NCBI GenBank assembly: GCA_903833215.1
Contig: CAILEM010000157.1
Location: 1-38,603, forward strand
Direction of reading: 5' to 3'
Source: an uncultured Armatimonadota bacterium
Lineage (GTDB): Bacteria > Armatimonadota > Fimbriimonadia > Fimbriimonadales > Fimbriimonadaceae
DNA length: 38,603 bases
Positions 1 through 7,516 of the stretch are shown here, piece after piece (the stretch's first letter is position 1; the number at the start of each line of letters is the position of its first letter). A program made the translations under genes and the position numbers. Below the pieces are notes generated by a model. That model was given only the letters and a program-made list of their open reading frames with translations. It was not told the DNA's origin and made no database searches.

Positions 1-112
1 CGGCGGTGATCGTACCGACGAACGGCAGGATCAGGCACGCACCACCTCGGCCCGGTATTCGTCCGAAAGACGAACAGATTCCACAGGCTGCGCGTCGGTA
101 CGATCACCGCCG
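1..112. repeat. Perfect 20-bp inverted repeat with 72-nt spacer at window edge
   Basis: Bases 1-20 are the exact reverse complement of bases 93-112. Because the left arm starts at base 1, the repeat may extend further outside the window. The spacer holds a second small hairpin at 58-74 (TTCGTC / GACGAA, 6 bp, 5-nt loop). No gene in any frame of 1-132 is convincing. It could be a structured RNA, the end of a mobile element, or an inverted chimera at a contig end; the sequence alone cannot separate these. Confidence 0.75.
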
Positions 113-132
113 ACTACGTGGGCTGCGGATAA

Positions 133-684
133 CTAGACGCGCTGCATGCGCTCATGAGGCAATGGGGGGAGTTCGACTCGGATGGGGTCGCCTGGCACGA
201 CATCGCCACTGGCGATGACGACGCTCATGACTCCTGACTTGCGGATGAGGTTGCCTTCTGCATCGCGATCGAGGAGGGCGTCTTTCAGACCCATCTGGAA
301 ATCATCGATCTGTCCGCAAGGGTTTCGTAATCCGGTTAGCTCGACAATGGCGGACGAGCCGATATGAAGTCTCGTGCCCTTCGGCATCGCCAAAATGTCG
401 AGTCCTTTCGTCGTGATGTTCTCACCCAACTCGCCGGGAAGAACCTCGTAGCCCTGCTCTTTCAACTCCTCGAAAATCTCTGTGTGAAGGAGGTGAACCT
501 GCCGGATGTTTGGCTTATCGCCCTCTTTCGCTAACCGAGATCGATGCTTGATCGTTGCCCCGGCATGAACATCTCCTTCGATGCCGTAACCCGCGACAAG
601 CTCGATCGATTCCTGATTCTGCTTGCTGAAGGAATGCGAATCACTTCGACTCACTGCAACGACGGTGCCATCCATACCCATCAT
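133..684 (-). CDS. MOSC domain protein
   Basis: A stand-alone MOSC (molybdenum cofactor sulfurase C-terminal) domain of 183 aa. MOSC proteins bind the molybdenum cofactor or transfer sulfur through one conserved cysteine; the free-standing YiiM-like type is cytoplasmic and linked to detoxification of N-hydroxylated compounds. The family is recognised by GYGIEGDVHAG (residues 32-42), VHLLHTEIFEEL (63-74), PGELGENITTKGLDI (83-97) and the cysteine motif LRNPCGQID (119-127, Cys123). The start is uncertain: ATG at 684 fits the domain edge, with further ATGs at 681 and 675, and none has a clear ribosome binding site. An open frame continues upstream to 897 but runs under the divergent DinB gene, so I reject the longer version. 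The 36 nt to the divergent gene at 721 must hold both promoters. Confidence 0.88.
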   Translation of the reverse strand: MMGMDGTVVAVSRSDSHSFSKQNQESIELVAGYGIEGDVHAGATIKHRSRLAKEGDKPNIRQVHLLHTEIFEELKEQGYEVLPGELGENITTKGLDILAMPKGTRLHIGSSAIVELTGLRNPCGQIDDFQMGLKDALLDRDAEGNLIRKSGVMSVVIASGDVVPGDPIRVELPPLPHERMQRV

Positions 685-708
685 TCTGCACCAATCAATC
701 GGCTTGAG

Positions 709-714
709 TATCCT
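709..714 (+). promoter_or_regulatory. -10-like hexamer of a leaderless DinB gene
   Basis: TATCCT ends 6 nt before the ATG at 721, and no Shine-Dalgarno lies between. Such spacing puts the transcription start at or next to the start codon. No good -35 is visible. Confidence 0.4.
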
Positions 715-720
715 CACCGA

Positions 721-1245
721 ATGGAGCGAATTGACCTTGAAGCACGGGCTGGCGTGGACGGCGACCTCGGAGTTTTGATTGCGACCCTTCTCGACGGTGG
801 ACGGGAGTGGCGGGAGAACCTTGGGAATCCGAGTCCGGAAGCTGTCGTGTGGCAGCCCTACCCAAATGGACCTAGCATTGGCGGCCTCATCCTGCATATC
901 GCGAGTTGCGAATGGTATTGGCTGGGAACTTTCGCCAACGGTGAGCCGGAACCAGTTGGTAATCCCGCGATTGAATACGACCTAGCTTTGGATCAGTATG
1001 GTCCCCATTGGCCCGCTCCGCCTGCCCAGCCCATTGAGTGGTATTTCGAAATCCTCGATGCTCAACGCGCGCAAACAGTCGAAATGATCCGCGCCCACGG
1101 AAATCCGAAGCGAACCCTCCCTCGTAAGGACTATAAAGTCACCTATGAGTGGATCGTGGCCCACCTGGTGGAGCATGATTCGTATCACGGCGGACAGGCT
1201 GTGCTCCTACATGAGATGCGGAAGGCAATGACCGGCATCTCGTAG
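721..1245 (+). CDS. DinB/YfiT-family metal-binding protein
   Basis: A 174-aa four-helix-bundle protein of the DinB superfamily. Members bind a divalent metal through three histidines; some are thiol transferases, many have no assigned role. The likely ligands are His59 (LILHIAS), His152 and His156 (EHDSYHGGQ, H-x3-H), which is the standard DinB arrangement. I start at ATG 721 because the bundle begins there and a TATCCT hexamer sits 6 nt upstream; the open frame continues back to 544 without domain content and under the MOSC gene. The next gene follows after 13 nt on the same strand, so the two are probably cotranscribed although their functions look unrelated. Confidence 0.85.
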   Translation: MERIDLEARAGVDGDLGVLIATLLDGGREWRENLGNPSPEAVVWQPYPNGPSIGGLILHIASCEWYWLGTFANGEPEPVGNPAIEYDLALDQYGPHWPAPPAQPIEWYFEILDAQRAQTVEMIRAHGNPKRTLPRKDYKVTYEWIVAHLVEHDSYHGGQAVLLHEMRKAMTGIS

Positions 1246-1258
1246 TCCTAAGTAAAAC

Positions 1259-2281
1259 ATGAATCTGACGACGCTCTTCGACGAAGCCGTGGCAAGAAAG
1301 GCCTCGGACATTCACCTTTCCACCGGTGAGGTCCCCTGCCTGCGCATAGCTGGAGATTTGGTCCGACTCGATTGCCCTGCACTCAACCACGAGTCCTTTG
1401 CCGCCCTGATGGAACCGACGCTGACGACCGATGCTTGGGCACGTATCCGCGCAGGTCAACCGGTCGAACGCACCATCAATCTGGGAGACCGAAACTTCTC
1501 GCTAATCGCATTTCGAATATTCGACAACGGATTCGCTGCGACATTTCGAATCATCTCGGCCGAAGTACCCAATCTCGATCAAATCGGAGAGGGTGCGATG
1601 GAACTCATGGAGACGATCGCAGGGTCTCCTCGCGGACTCGTTTTGATTGCCGGCCCTACCGGAAGTGGCAAAGTGACGACAGCCGGAGCCATCGTCCAAC
1701 GAATCAATATGACTCGGTCGGCGAGGGTGTTTGTGATCGCCAACGGACCTGCCTTCACGTTTCGAAGTGATAAGGCGATGGTGACTCAGATCAGCATCGG
1801 GCAAGACTTTCAGACTTACGAAGCTGCGCTGGAAGCCACTCATCACGCCGATCCCGATGTAATTGCCGTTGACGACATCCCGAACTCGGAGGCTCTACGT
1901 CAGATTGTCATTCTTGCCGAGACGGGGCACCTTGTCCTTGCCAACATCCACGCCGATTCTGTTTCTGACGTTCTGCGAAAGGTTTTTGACGCCGCGAGAA
2001 CTGAGGCGATTCCTCTACGGCGAGCCCTCGCTCAAAACCTGATTGCGGTCACCGTGCAACGACTTTTCACCCGCGCAAACGGACCAGGCAGAGTGCCCGC
2101 TTACGAGTGGATCGTGGCTAACAACTCGGTCAAGAGTGCAATCTTGCACGGCGATCTTGATCGCTTGAACCACCTTCAATCCACCGATTCCCAGTGTCGG
2201 AGTCTTCAGGCGACACTCGAAGTGTTGATCGAGGAGGGCAAAGTCACACTGGAAGATGCCGCGCCATTCTTAGGTCAATGA
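1259..2281 (+). CDS. PilT-like type IV pilus ATPase with degenerate ATP-binding motifs
   Basis: A 340-aa protein with the two-domain layout of PilT/PilU retraction ATPases: N-terminal ARKASDIHLSTGEVPCLRI (12-30), P-loop region (132-139), Walker B region DPDVIAVDD (198-206) and His box GHLVLANIH (223-231). PilT pulls pili back by ATP hydrolysis at the inner membrane. Here key residues differ. The P-loop reads GPTGSGKV, with valine in place of the Ser/Thr that coordinates magnesium. The Asp-box EDP is replaced by ANGP (161-164). The Walker B GE(M)RD is replaced by DDIPN. I infer weak or absent ATP hydrolysis and a regulatory or PilU-like partner role. No other pilus gene lies in the window. The start follows DinB by 13 nt with no strong ribosome binding site. 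The stop codon lies inside the left arm of a stem-loop. Confidence 0.85.
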   Translation: MNLTTLFDEAVARKASDIHLSTGEVPCLRIAGDLVRLDCPALNHESFAALMEPTLTTDAWARIRAGQPVERTINLGDRNFSLIAFRIFDNGFAATFRIISAEVPNLDQIGEGAMELMETIAGSPRGLVLIAGPTGSGKVTTAGAIVQRINMTRSARVFVIANGPAFTFRSDKAMVTQISIGQDFQTYEAALEATHHADPDVIAVDDIPNSEALRQIVILAETGHLVLANIHADSVSDVLRKVFDAARTEAIPLRRALAQNLIAVTVQRLFTRANGPGRVPAYEWIVANNSVKSAILHGDLDRLNHLQSTDSQCRSLQATLEVLIEEGKVTLEDAAPFLGQ

Positions 2282-2305
2282 ACGCGTTGAGCGCTCATTG
2301 ACCTA
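2271..2305. terminator. 11-bp stem-loop between convergent pilT-like and aldo/keto reductase genes
   Basis: TAGGTCAATGA (2271-2281) and its exact complement (2295-2305) flank a 13-nt loop that can add a GCG/CGC pair. It lies between convergent genes and contains the stop codon of the upstream one. No T-run follows on either strand, so it would act as a factor-dependent terminator or an mRNA 3'-end stabiliser. Confidence 0.5.
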
Positions 2306-2318
2306 TAGGTTGGTCCGT

Positions 2319-3224
2319 CTACGCCAGGTCAAGGCGACGTTTTGCCTCAGCGTAAACCTCGTCCGACAGTGGCCCCTTTGCGGCAGCGACAACGTTCTCG
2401 TTGAGGTGGGCAGGGTTCTTGGTTCCCACGATATTCGTGTGCATCCCTGGATGGGTGTTGGTAAACCGCAGGAGGAATTGCGTCCGCGTCTCGCCTTCAT
2501 CCAACAGTTCATCGAGGTTGGCTGCATTCCAAACCTTCCAACGATCTTCGTTACCTAGACCTTCGCCGGGTTCGCCGCGGGCCACTCCTCCGCGAAGGAT
2601 CACTCCCGCTCCAGCCCTCGCCGCCAACTGGATCGAGGCCTCATGGACCCTTTCCAGCGCAGAGTACGGAATCTGAAATGCATCGAACACGCCCCAAGAA
2701 ATGTAAGTATCCAGGTGCGGTTCTGTCGAGGAAATCCCGATGAACCTTGCTTTGCCCTGCTCCTTCATGGCAGTCAGAGCTTCGACGAGTTCGCCTGATT
2801 CGGTTTGCTCGACACTTGGATTGTGAAGCTGCATAAGATCGACGTAGTCGGTCTTCATCCGCTCAAGGCTCTCGTGGAGACCGCGGAATAGATTCTCACG
2901 GGTCCAGACATGGGGTGTGTCATCTGTGTGTTCGTCACGATGAACGACGGTGCAACCGCACTTCGTTGCTAGGACGAACTCAGAACGGCGGTGCGAGATA
3001 TAGCGACCGATGTACTCTTCGCTTCGACCGTAGTCGTTGGCGGTGTCGATAAAATTGATTCCAGAATCGAGAACCGCGTTCAAGATCGTATCCGCCTCTT
3101 CGTCCGCCACCGGCCGACCGCCCCAAATGCGGGTTCCTCGAACCTCCATCGCTCCATATCCAAGCTTAGTGACCTCAAGACCCGTTCTGCCAAAGGTTGT
3201 TGTGGGAATGCCGTTTCTACTCAT
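2319..3224 (-). CDS. Aldo/keto reductase
   Basis: A cytoplasmic NADPH-dependent oxidoreductase of 301 aa with a TIM-barrel fold. The aldo/keto reductase tetrad is complete: Asp60 and Tyr65 in FIDTANDYGRSEE, Lys88 in VLATKCG, His134 in DLMQLHNPS. The N-terminal TFGRTGLEVTKLGYGAMEV is typical of the YeaE/Tas-like group that reduces aldehydes or sugar-derived ketones; the substrate cannot be read from sequence. A Shine-Dalgarno AAGGAG (minus strand, 3241-3236) precedes the ATG at 3224. The upstream GNAT gene ends 77 nt away on the same strand, so cotranscription is possible. Confidence 0.93.
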   Translation of the reverse strand: MSRNGIPTTTFGRTGLEVTKLGYGAMEVRGTRIWGGRPVADEEADTILNAVLDSGINFIDTANDYGRSEEYIGRYISHRRSEFVLATKCGCTVVHRDEHTDDTPHVWTRENLFRGLHESLERMKTDYVDLMQLHNPSVEQTESGELVEALTAMKEQGKARFIGISSTEPHLDTYISWGVFDAFQIPYSALERVHEASIQLAARAGAGVILRGGVARGEPGEGLGNEDRWKVWNAANLDELLDEGETRTQFLLRFTNTHPGMHTNIVGTKNPAHLNENVVAAAKGPLSDEVYAEAKRRLDLA

Positions 3225-3301
3225 TGCAGGTAATACTCCTTATCAAATTGCAAAAAAATCCGCTCCTTAGGTTACTCACCCGGAAGCGACATCAGCGGCA
3301 C

Positions 3302-4276
3302 CTAAATCTCTTGCTTAAACATCTGATAACGCCGCGTCACTTGACACCCAACACGTTCATAGAACGAGAGGTTCCGCCCCCCTGCCCACCCGAACCAAAG
3401 GTGCTTTGCCCCCCGACGGATGACGTCTTCGACCAAGGTGTAGAAAATGACACCGCCGAGCCCCTTTCCTCGCAGGCTGGGGTCTACTCCAAAGGGTCCA
3501 AACCGACCGCTCGCCCCGTTGGGAGGGTCTGTTTGGGGATTCTCCCATTGGGCAAATCCAACGATGCTGCCAACGTAACTTGCCACCCATACATTGCTGC
3601 TTTTCTGCTGCAAACCGTCGACCAGGCTCTGATGCCAATAGGGAAACTGTTCTTCGGCGAACTTCAGTAGGGGAACCGTATCCTCATCCTGAAACAGTCT
3701 GACGGAAAAGCCCTGAGACTCAAGTTCAGCTTTCGTCCGAGAGACGTCATCTGGCGTCGTCACACCCACCAAGTCCTTTGCCATCCTCACCGCCTGCACG
3801 GACGGTTGAAAGCCCATCGCTTCCATGAATGCGATGCCCTCGACGTAATCAACATCCACCCCCGGAAAGGCGTAGCTCGGCGCGTAACCATTGCAACTCA
3901 CCACTTTGCAGCCGGATTTGGCAAGGACACCGATCCCGGCTTCCATGAGGGCTTGACCTACCCCGCGTCGTCGATGTTCAGGAGCCACACAGAACGCTGT
4001 GATCCACCCTTGCTTCGGATTCGAGGGAAAGATCCCAATAGGAGTTCTCCGAACCATGGCCTGCAAAAATCCGATTGGCTGGCCATCCGCAACAGCAATG
4101 AACATGGTTTCGGCTCGGAAGTTGGGGTCCAGCAAGAATAATCTCCAAAAACGATCCACGGTCATCGTGTCTTTGGGAAGGCATTCGTTCCAAAGGGCCA
4201 GCACCGCCTCAAGGTCACCTGGCTGGAACGCGCGAATCTGAACCGGGTCAGAATAGGATTGGGATATGGATAACAA
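3302..4276 (-). CDS. Tandem GNAT N-acetyltransferase
   Basis: A protein of about 324 aa made of two GNAT acetyltransferase domains, which transfer acetyl groups from acetyl-CoA to amines. The first domain begins at IRAFQPGDLEAVLALWNE and carries the acetyl-CoA loop HRRRGVGQAL; the second carries SLRGKGLGGVIF, another R/Q-x-x-G-x-G/A loop. Tandem GNATs of this size include mycothiol synthase, but no substrate can be named. The start is a problem: the family's usual first residues (M-x-IR) fall on GTT CAG ATT CGC, without ATG, GTG or TTG. The nearest conventional start is TTG at 4276, used here; ATG 4309 and TTG 4348 are the alternatives. All overlap or abut the 5' end of the divergent PIG-L gene. 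Confidence 0.82.
   Translation of the reverse strand: MLSISQSYSDPVQIRAFQPGDLEAVLALWNECLPKDTMTVDRFWRLFLLDPNFRAETMFIAVADGQPIGFLQAMVRRTPIGIFPSNPKQGWITAFCVAPEHRRRGVGQALMEAGIGVLAKSGCKVVSCNGYAPSYAFPGVDVDYVEGIAFMEAMGFQPSVQAVRMAKDLVGVTTPDDVSRTKAELESQGFSVRLFQDEDTVPLLKFAEEQFPYWHQSLVDGLQQKSSNVWVASYVGSIVGFAQWENPQTDPPNGASGRFGPFGVDPSLRGKGLGGVIFYTLVEDVIRRGAKHLWFGWAGGRNLSFYERVGCQVTRRYQMFKQEI
4254..4259 (+). promoter_or_regulatory. -10-like hexamer of a leaderless PIG-L gene
   Basis: TAGGAT ends 6 nt before ATG 4266. On the opposite strand TATTCT overlaps it (4255-4250), which could be the -10 of the divergent GNAT gene, so the two promoters may share DNA and compete. Confidence 0.4.
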
Positions 4277-4976
4277 GTCAATGACGATTCTGGCACTTGG
4301 TGCGCACATAGCCGACCAGGAATTAGCAGCAGGGATGATTCTCGCCAAATACGCGCGTGAGGGCCACCGAGTCGTGATTCTGAATTTGACAGCAGGTGAA
4401 AAGGGGCATCCGATCTTGGGCTCCGAGGACTATCGAAGTCAGAAGATCCGTGAGGGCGAAGAGTGCGCTTCAATTCTGGGTGTTGAAACCCGCGTGCTCG
4501 GCTATCGAGACGCGGAACTACCGGTGAATGATGACGTGATCTTCGAGGTCTGCGATATCATTCGCGAATTACGCCCGAAAGTGCTGATCACTCACTGGGA
4601 AAACTCGATGCACAAAGACCACATGAACGCCCACAAGATCGCTCTTGACGCGCGGTTCTACGCTGGTCTCAAGAGGATCGAACGCGATGCACCTGCCCAC
4701 TGGGTCCCGAATGTGTTCTACTCGGAGAACTGGGAAGACATGGACGGATACGAACCGGACATGTATGTCGACACCTCCGAAACATTCGAAACCTATTGCG
4801 AAGCCATGTCTCGATTTGAGCTTTGGGACGGCGGAACCGGATGGCCGTATGCATCCTATTACACGAGTCTTGCCCGGATGCGGGCGTGTGTCGGGTTTGG
4901 AAAGCGGGCGATGTATGCCGCGACATTATCTCGGCCCAAAGACGCCAAAGTGATTCGCATTCCCGGCTTGCCGTAA
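4266..4976 (+). CDS. PIG-L family deacetylase-like protein with altered active site
   Basis: A 236-aa member of the PIG-L/LmbE family, zinc enzymes that remove N-acetyl groups from GlcNAc-type substrates (MshB, BshB). The fold is clear: N-terminal ILALGAH strand, the motif H-x-D-H (116-119) that supplies a zinc ligand, and conserved RPKVLITHWENS. In the first motif the usual AHPDD-x-E reads AHIADQE: His14 and Asp17 (metal ligands) remain, but the Asp that acts as general base is Ala16. The protein may therefore bind the metal without the standard chemistry, or belong to a subfamily with a different base. ATG 4266 follows TAGGAT by 6 nt; ATG 4281 is an alternative that fits family starts equally well. 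Its neighbour is a divergent tandem GNAT. Confidence 0.87.
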   Translation: MDNKSMTILALGAHIADQELAAGMILAKYAREGHRVVILNLTAGEKGHPILGSEDYRSQKIREGEECASILGVETRVLGYRDAELPVNDDVIFEVCDIIRELRPKVLITHWENSMHKDHMNAHKIALDARFYAGLKRIERDAPAHWVPNVFYSENWEDMDGYEPDMYVDTSETFETYCEAMSRFELWDGGTGWPYASYYTSLARMRACVGFGKRAMYAATLSRPKDAKVIRIPGLP

Positions 4977-5324
4977 GATTCCGTACAACGATCGTCGGCA
5001 GATTGACATTCCTAAAGGATCAGATCTGATGGTGGCGCAAGTGCGGGCACTGGGTTCAAACCTCTGTTGAATTCGATTCATAGGGACCTCAATCTGGGCC
5101 GCACGGTATCGCGTTGGAGCCTATTCCTCTCGGTGTCGATGTTCCATTCGTCTGCTCCAGCTCAGCTCGCAACATCAGCGCCGTCGAATTTCATGACGAC
5201 TCAAAAAAGCGGGGATATCCATAGAGACAGTGCGAGTTTCAACTTTGAGTGGTCCAAAGAAGCCGGCATGAAAGTCCTACCTTTGCGCCCCTGCGCGTCC
5301 TCCGCGTGAGAAATCTCAAGAACC
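4977..5324. other. Gene-free stretch of 348 nt
   Basis: No convincing gene. An 80-codon frame at 5067-5309 (plus) starts with TTG, has no family resemblance and looks accidental. Bases 5281-5310 hold a run of alternating GCG-rich words (TTTGCGCCCCTGCGCGTC) like dispersed intergenic repeats in many genomes, but only one copy is in this window. Confidence 0.5.
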
Positions 5325-6140
5325 TCAATGGTCGTTGTGTTGAGTTAAATCCAACCCACTCTGCTTCGCCGTACTAACCCCCAAATCATAAAGCCTCTCG
5401 ATTTCTCGGCGAGAGAGAGCCCGGTTATAGACCCGCAGATCGTTAATAATTCCGTCCCAACCGAAGTTGTACATTGAATTCTGAAACTGGTTGTTCGTGC
5501 CAATTCCGACCCCAGCGTTCGCGTTCTGAGCAAGCGGGACGACGGGTGTGAGGTCTCGCCCTCCGCCATTGAGAGCTTTGAGTTTTCCGTCCAGATACAT
5601 GTTCAGGGTGCCATGTTTCTTATCATAGACAGCGGTGACGAGCACGAATCGATTCAGCGGAAAGGGCCATTCCACAAACCCCGAATGCTCTTTACCGGTC
5701 ACGAGAAATACCATCAAGCCATTGGGCCTGACCTGCAACGCATACGGATCCAATCCTGGTCGGTCGTCTCCGTCGAAGATGATCGAAGACCACATTTTTC
5801 CTGAAGGTCGAGCCCTGAGGAGAGCCCACGCGCTGATCGTAAAGGAACCTTGAAACTGCATCTCTCTGCTGGCAGCCATGCCCAAGCCAGTGGTGACCCC
5901 GTTCAACTCAATCCCCTGCCCCATTACGGCGGGCACATACTTCACCGGCCCGATCGGGACAAGGTTCGTCTCCCCCGCCGAATCCGTCCCGCTTCCGTTG
6001 AACTTCCACCAATGAATCAACCCCGAAGGTGGCGAATCCGCCCGAGTTGAAGCCCGAACTGCCCCGGACGCAGTGCCCATAAGTGATGCTCCGACAAACA
6101 ATGCAGCGACGAAATTCAGTTCTCTACGAAATAACAACAT
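5325..6140 (-). CDS. Secreted LamG-like (concanavalin A fold) domain protein
   Basis: A secreted protein of about 271 aa consisting of one LamG/pentraxin-like jelly-roll, a fold that binds carbohydrate or other ligands outside the cytoplasm. A signal peptide is visible from ATG 6140: MLLFRREL n-region, FVAALFVGASLMG core, then TASGAVRA. LamG hallmarks follow: HWWKFNGSGTDSAG, FTISAWALLRA, LVTAVYDKKHGTLNMYLDGK, and the closing WDGIINDLRVYNRALSRREIERLYDLG. Such domains occur singly in Planctomycetota and Armatimonadota proteins, often next to glycan-degrading genes. The open frame runs back to ATG 6194; I prefer 6140 because the signal peptide starts there. No ribosome binding site decides it. 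The ligand is unknown. Confidence 0.82.
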   Translation of the reverse strand: MLLFRRELNFVAALFVGASLMGTASGAVRASTRADSPPSGLIHWWKFNGSGTDSAGETNLVPIGPVKYVPAVMGQGIELNGVTTGLGMAASREMQFQGSFTISAWALLRARPSGKMWSSIIFDGDDRPGLDPYALQVRPNGLMVFLVTGKEHSGFVEWPFPLNRFVLVTAVYDKKHGTLNMYLDGKLKALNGGGRDLTPVVPLAQNANAGVGIGTNNQFQNSMYNFGWDGIINDLRVYNRALSRREIERLYDLGVSTAKQSGLDLTQHNDH

Positions 6141-6527
6141 GGATTCATGCGGGCTCACTACCAACATCATTTGGCACCGACCACCCATGTCCATAGACGT
6201 CTAGCAAGGTTTTGTGTTTCGGAAACGAGGCCAGGCAAAGTTGTGTAGAGCATATCGCCCTGGTGACTGCCAACTCAGGCACGATCTATCCCGCTATCGC
6301 AATGACTCCTGCATTGCTATTGACATCTTAGCCACCGATGAATGGGCACTTCCTCATTTACCGGAACCTTTTCTCGATTTCGTCCATGCGTATGACCACC
6401 GGGCAGATCATCAACACTGGCCAAAATGAATCCATACTTCGCCGTCTTCCAGAACAATGCGAAAAACCACGACGGTCAATACATTGTAAACCAGTCCGTC
6501 TGGTGCGATCTGATGGGGGCGTTATAC
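6141..6527. other. Mostly gene-free stretch
   Basis: Holds the upstream region of the LamG gene and no recognisable gene. A 42-codon ATG frame at 6427-6555 (plus) runs into the tRNA terminator hairpin, has no ribosome binding site and matches no family I know. Confidence 0.45.
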
Positions 6528-6566
6528 AAAAAACCGCCAAGACTGCGTAAGTCTTGACGGCTTTTT
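6528..6566 (-). terminator. Intrinsic terminator of tRNA-Ala
   Basis: On the minus strand GCCGTCAAGACT and AGTCTTGGCGGT pair around a 5-nt loop and are followed by six T residues (6533-6528). It lies 13 nt past the tRNA 3' end. The plus strand also carries five T residues, so it could work in both directions. Confidence 0.85.
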
Positions 6567-6578
6567 CGTTTCGAAGTC

Positions 6579-6654
6579 TGGTGGAGGCAAGGGGACTCGA
6601 ACCCCTGACCCTCTGCTTGCAAAGCAGATGCTCTCCCAACTGAGCTATGCCCCC
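6579..6654 (-). tRNA. tRNA-Ala (anticodon UGC)
   Basis: A complete cloverleaf of 76 nt including encoded CCA. Acceptor stem GGGGGCA/TGCCTCC, D-arm TAGCTCAGTTGGGAGAGC, anticodon arm TCTGC-TTTGCAA-GCAGA giving anticodon TGC (alanine, GCA codons), T-arm AGGGG-TTCGAGT-CCCCT. It has its own TATAAT promoter element 15 nt upstream and an intrinsic terminator just downstream, so it is a single-gene unit. No integrase or att-like repeat was seen next to it. Confidence 0.97.
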
Positions 6655-6669
6655 AAACTCGGACGAGTG

Positions 6670-6675
6670 ATTATA
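6670..6675 (-). promoter_or_regulatory. Consensus -10 (TATAAT) of tRNA-Ala
   Basis: A perfect TATAAT on the minus strand, 15 nt before the mature tRNA 5' end, giving a leader of about 8 nt. No convincing -35 at 16-18 nt spacing. Confidence 0.7.
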
Positions 6676-6771
6676 CCTCGCTCAAAGGAAATTTGCACGC
6701 GGCAATCTGATCGATTACTTAAGGCGATTCAATCCAACCAAGGAATGTCCAAGTCTTCGGATAACGCGCGG

Positions 6772-6777
6772 TAAAGT
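6772..6777 (+). promoter_or_regulatory. -10-like hexamer of a leaderless SGNH hydrolase gene
   Basis: TAAAGT ends 7 nt before ATG 6785 with no Shine-Dalgarno between, as expected for a leaderless mRNA. Confidence 0.4.
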
Positions 6778-6784
6778 CTTCGCT

Positions 6785-7516
6785 ATGCGAAATCGTGTTT
6801 GGATTGGTCTCTTTGCCCTCTGCGGGTTAGCTTTTGCTGGGCAAGAGGAGCGGAATCCTGCCGAAGTCGCGGTGCCGCAGGGTGGCTGGGCTTTGCGACG
6901 GCATGCCGAGAAGCTCGACATTGAGAAGTCCCACAAGTTCGATTTGCTTATGATCGGCGACTCGATCACGCACAACTTTGAAAAGAACGAATATCAGGCG
7001 ACTTGGAACCAGTACTTTGCCCCCAAAAACGCCCTTGACCTTGGTTACAGTGGCGCGCGGACCGAAAACATCCTTTGGAACATTCGCCACGGAGAGCTTG
7101 ACGGGCAAAAGCCAAAGGCGATCACCCTGATGATCGGCACGAACAACGCGGACGAGCGGAATTACCCGACTCACCACACACCGGAGCAAATCTACGGTGG
7201 CATCAAGACGATCGTCGAAGAGATTCGAGATCGGCTGCCACAGACGAAGATTCTTTTGCTCGGGTGTTTTCCGTACGGTGCTCAGCCTGCCCGCAATTCA
7301 CGGGGCATCGTCCTAAGGAAGACCAACGAACTGGCCAAACGGCTCGCCGATGACGAGCATGTGTTCTGGCTCGACGTCACCAAGGTCTTCTTGAACCGCG
7401 ATGGCAGCATGAATAAGGGACTGATGCCCGACATGCTTCACCCGTCCCCCGAAGGTGCCCATCGCTGGGCCGACGCGATGGACGGCTTGCTGAGCAAGCT
7501 GATGGGCGAGGATTAG
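6785..7516 (+). CDS. Secreted SGNH/GDSL hydrolase (PAF-acetylhydrolase-like)
   Basis: A 243-aa exported esterase/lipase-fold enzyme. The signal peptide MRNRVWIGLFALCGLAFAG is clear. All four SGNH blocks are present: GDSIT (58-62, nucleophile Ser60), the oxyanion Gly in YSGARTENILW, GTNN (118-121), and D-x-x-H in PDMLHPSPEG (Asp216, His219). The order and spacing resemble the platelet-activating-factor acetylhydrolase beta/gamma group, which in carbohydrate-degrading bacteria often acts as an acetyl-esterase on glycans. The exact ester is not readable. It is probably transcribed alone. Confidence 0.92.
   Translation: MRNRVWIGLFALCGLAFAGQEERNPAEVAVPQGGWALRRHAEKLDIEKSHKFDLLMIGDSITHNFEKNEYQATWNQYFAPKNALDLGYSGARTENILWNIRHGELDGQKPKAITLMIGTNNADERNYPTHHTPEQIYGGIKTIVEEIRDRLPQTKILLLGCFPYGAQPARNSRGIVLRKTNELAKRLADDEHVFWLDVTKVFLNRDGSMNKGLMPDMLHPSPEGAHRWADAMDGLLSKLMGED

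Noticed and set aside
6-218. 70-codon plus-strand ORF at the left edge
   Set aside because: Runs across the inverted repeat and into the MOSC gene on the other strand; composition is Arg-rich shadow-like.
2271-2305. Recurring GGTCAATGA word at 2273 and near 27560, related to the hairpin at 8545
   Set aside because: Two of the copies coincide with Gly-Gln-stop codons, so a shared regulatory repeat is not supported.
5067-5309. 80-codon ORF between PIG-L and LamG genes
   Set aside because: TTG start, no ribosome binding site, ends inside repeat-like GCG words.
6579-6654. tRNA-Ala as integration site of an island
   Set aside because: No integrase, no repeat of the tRNA 3' end, and flanking genes look ordinary.
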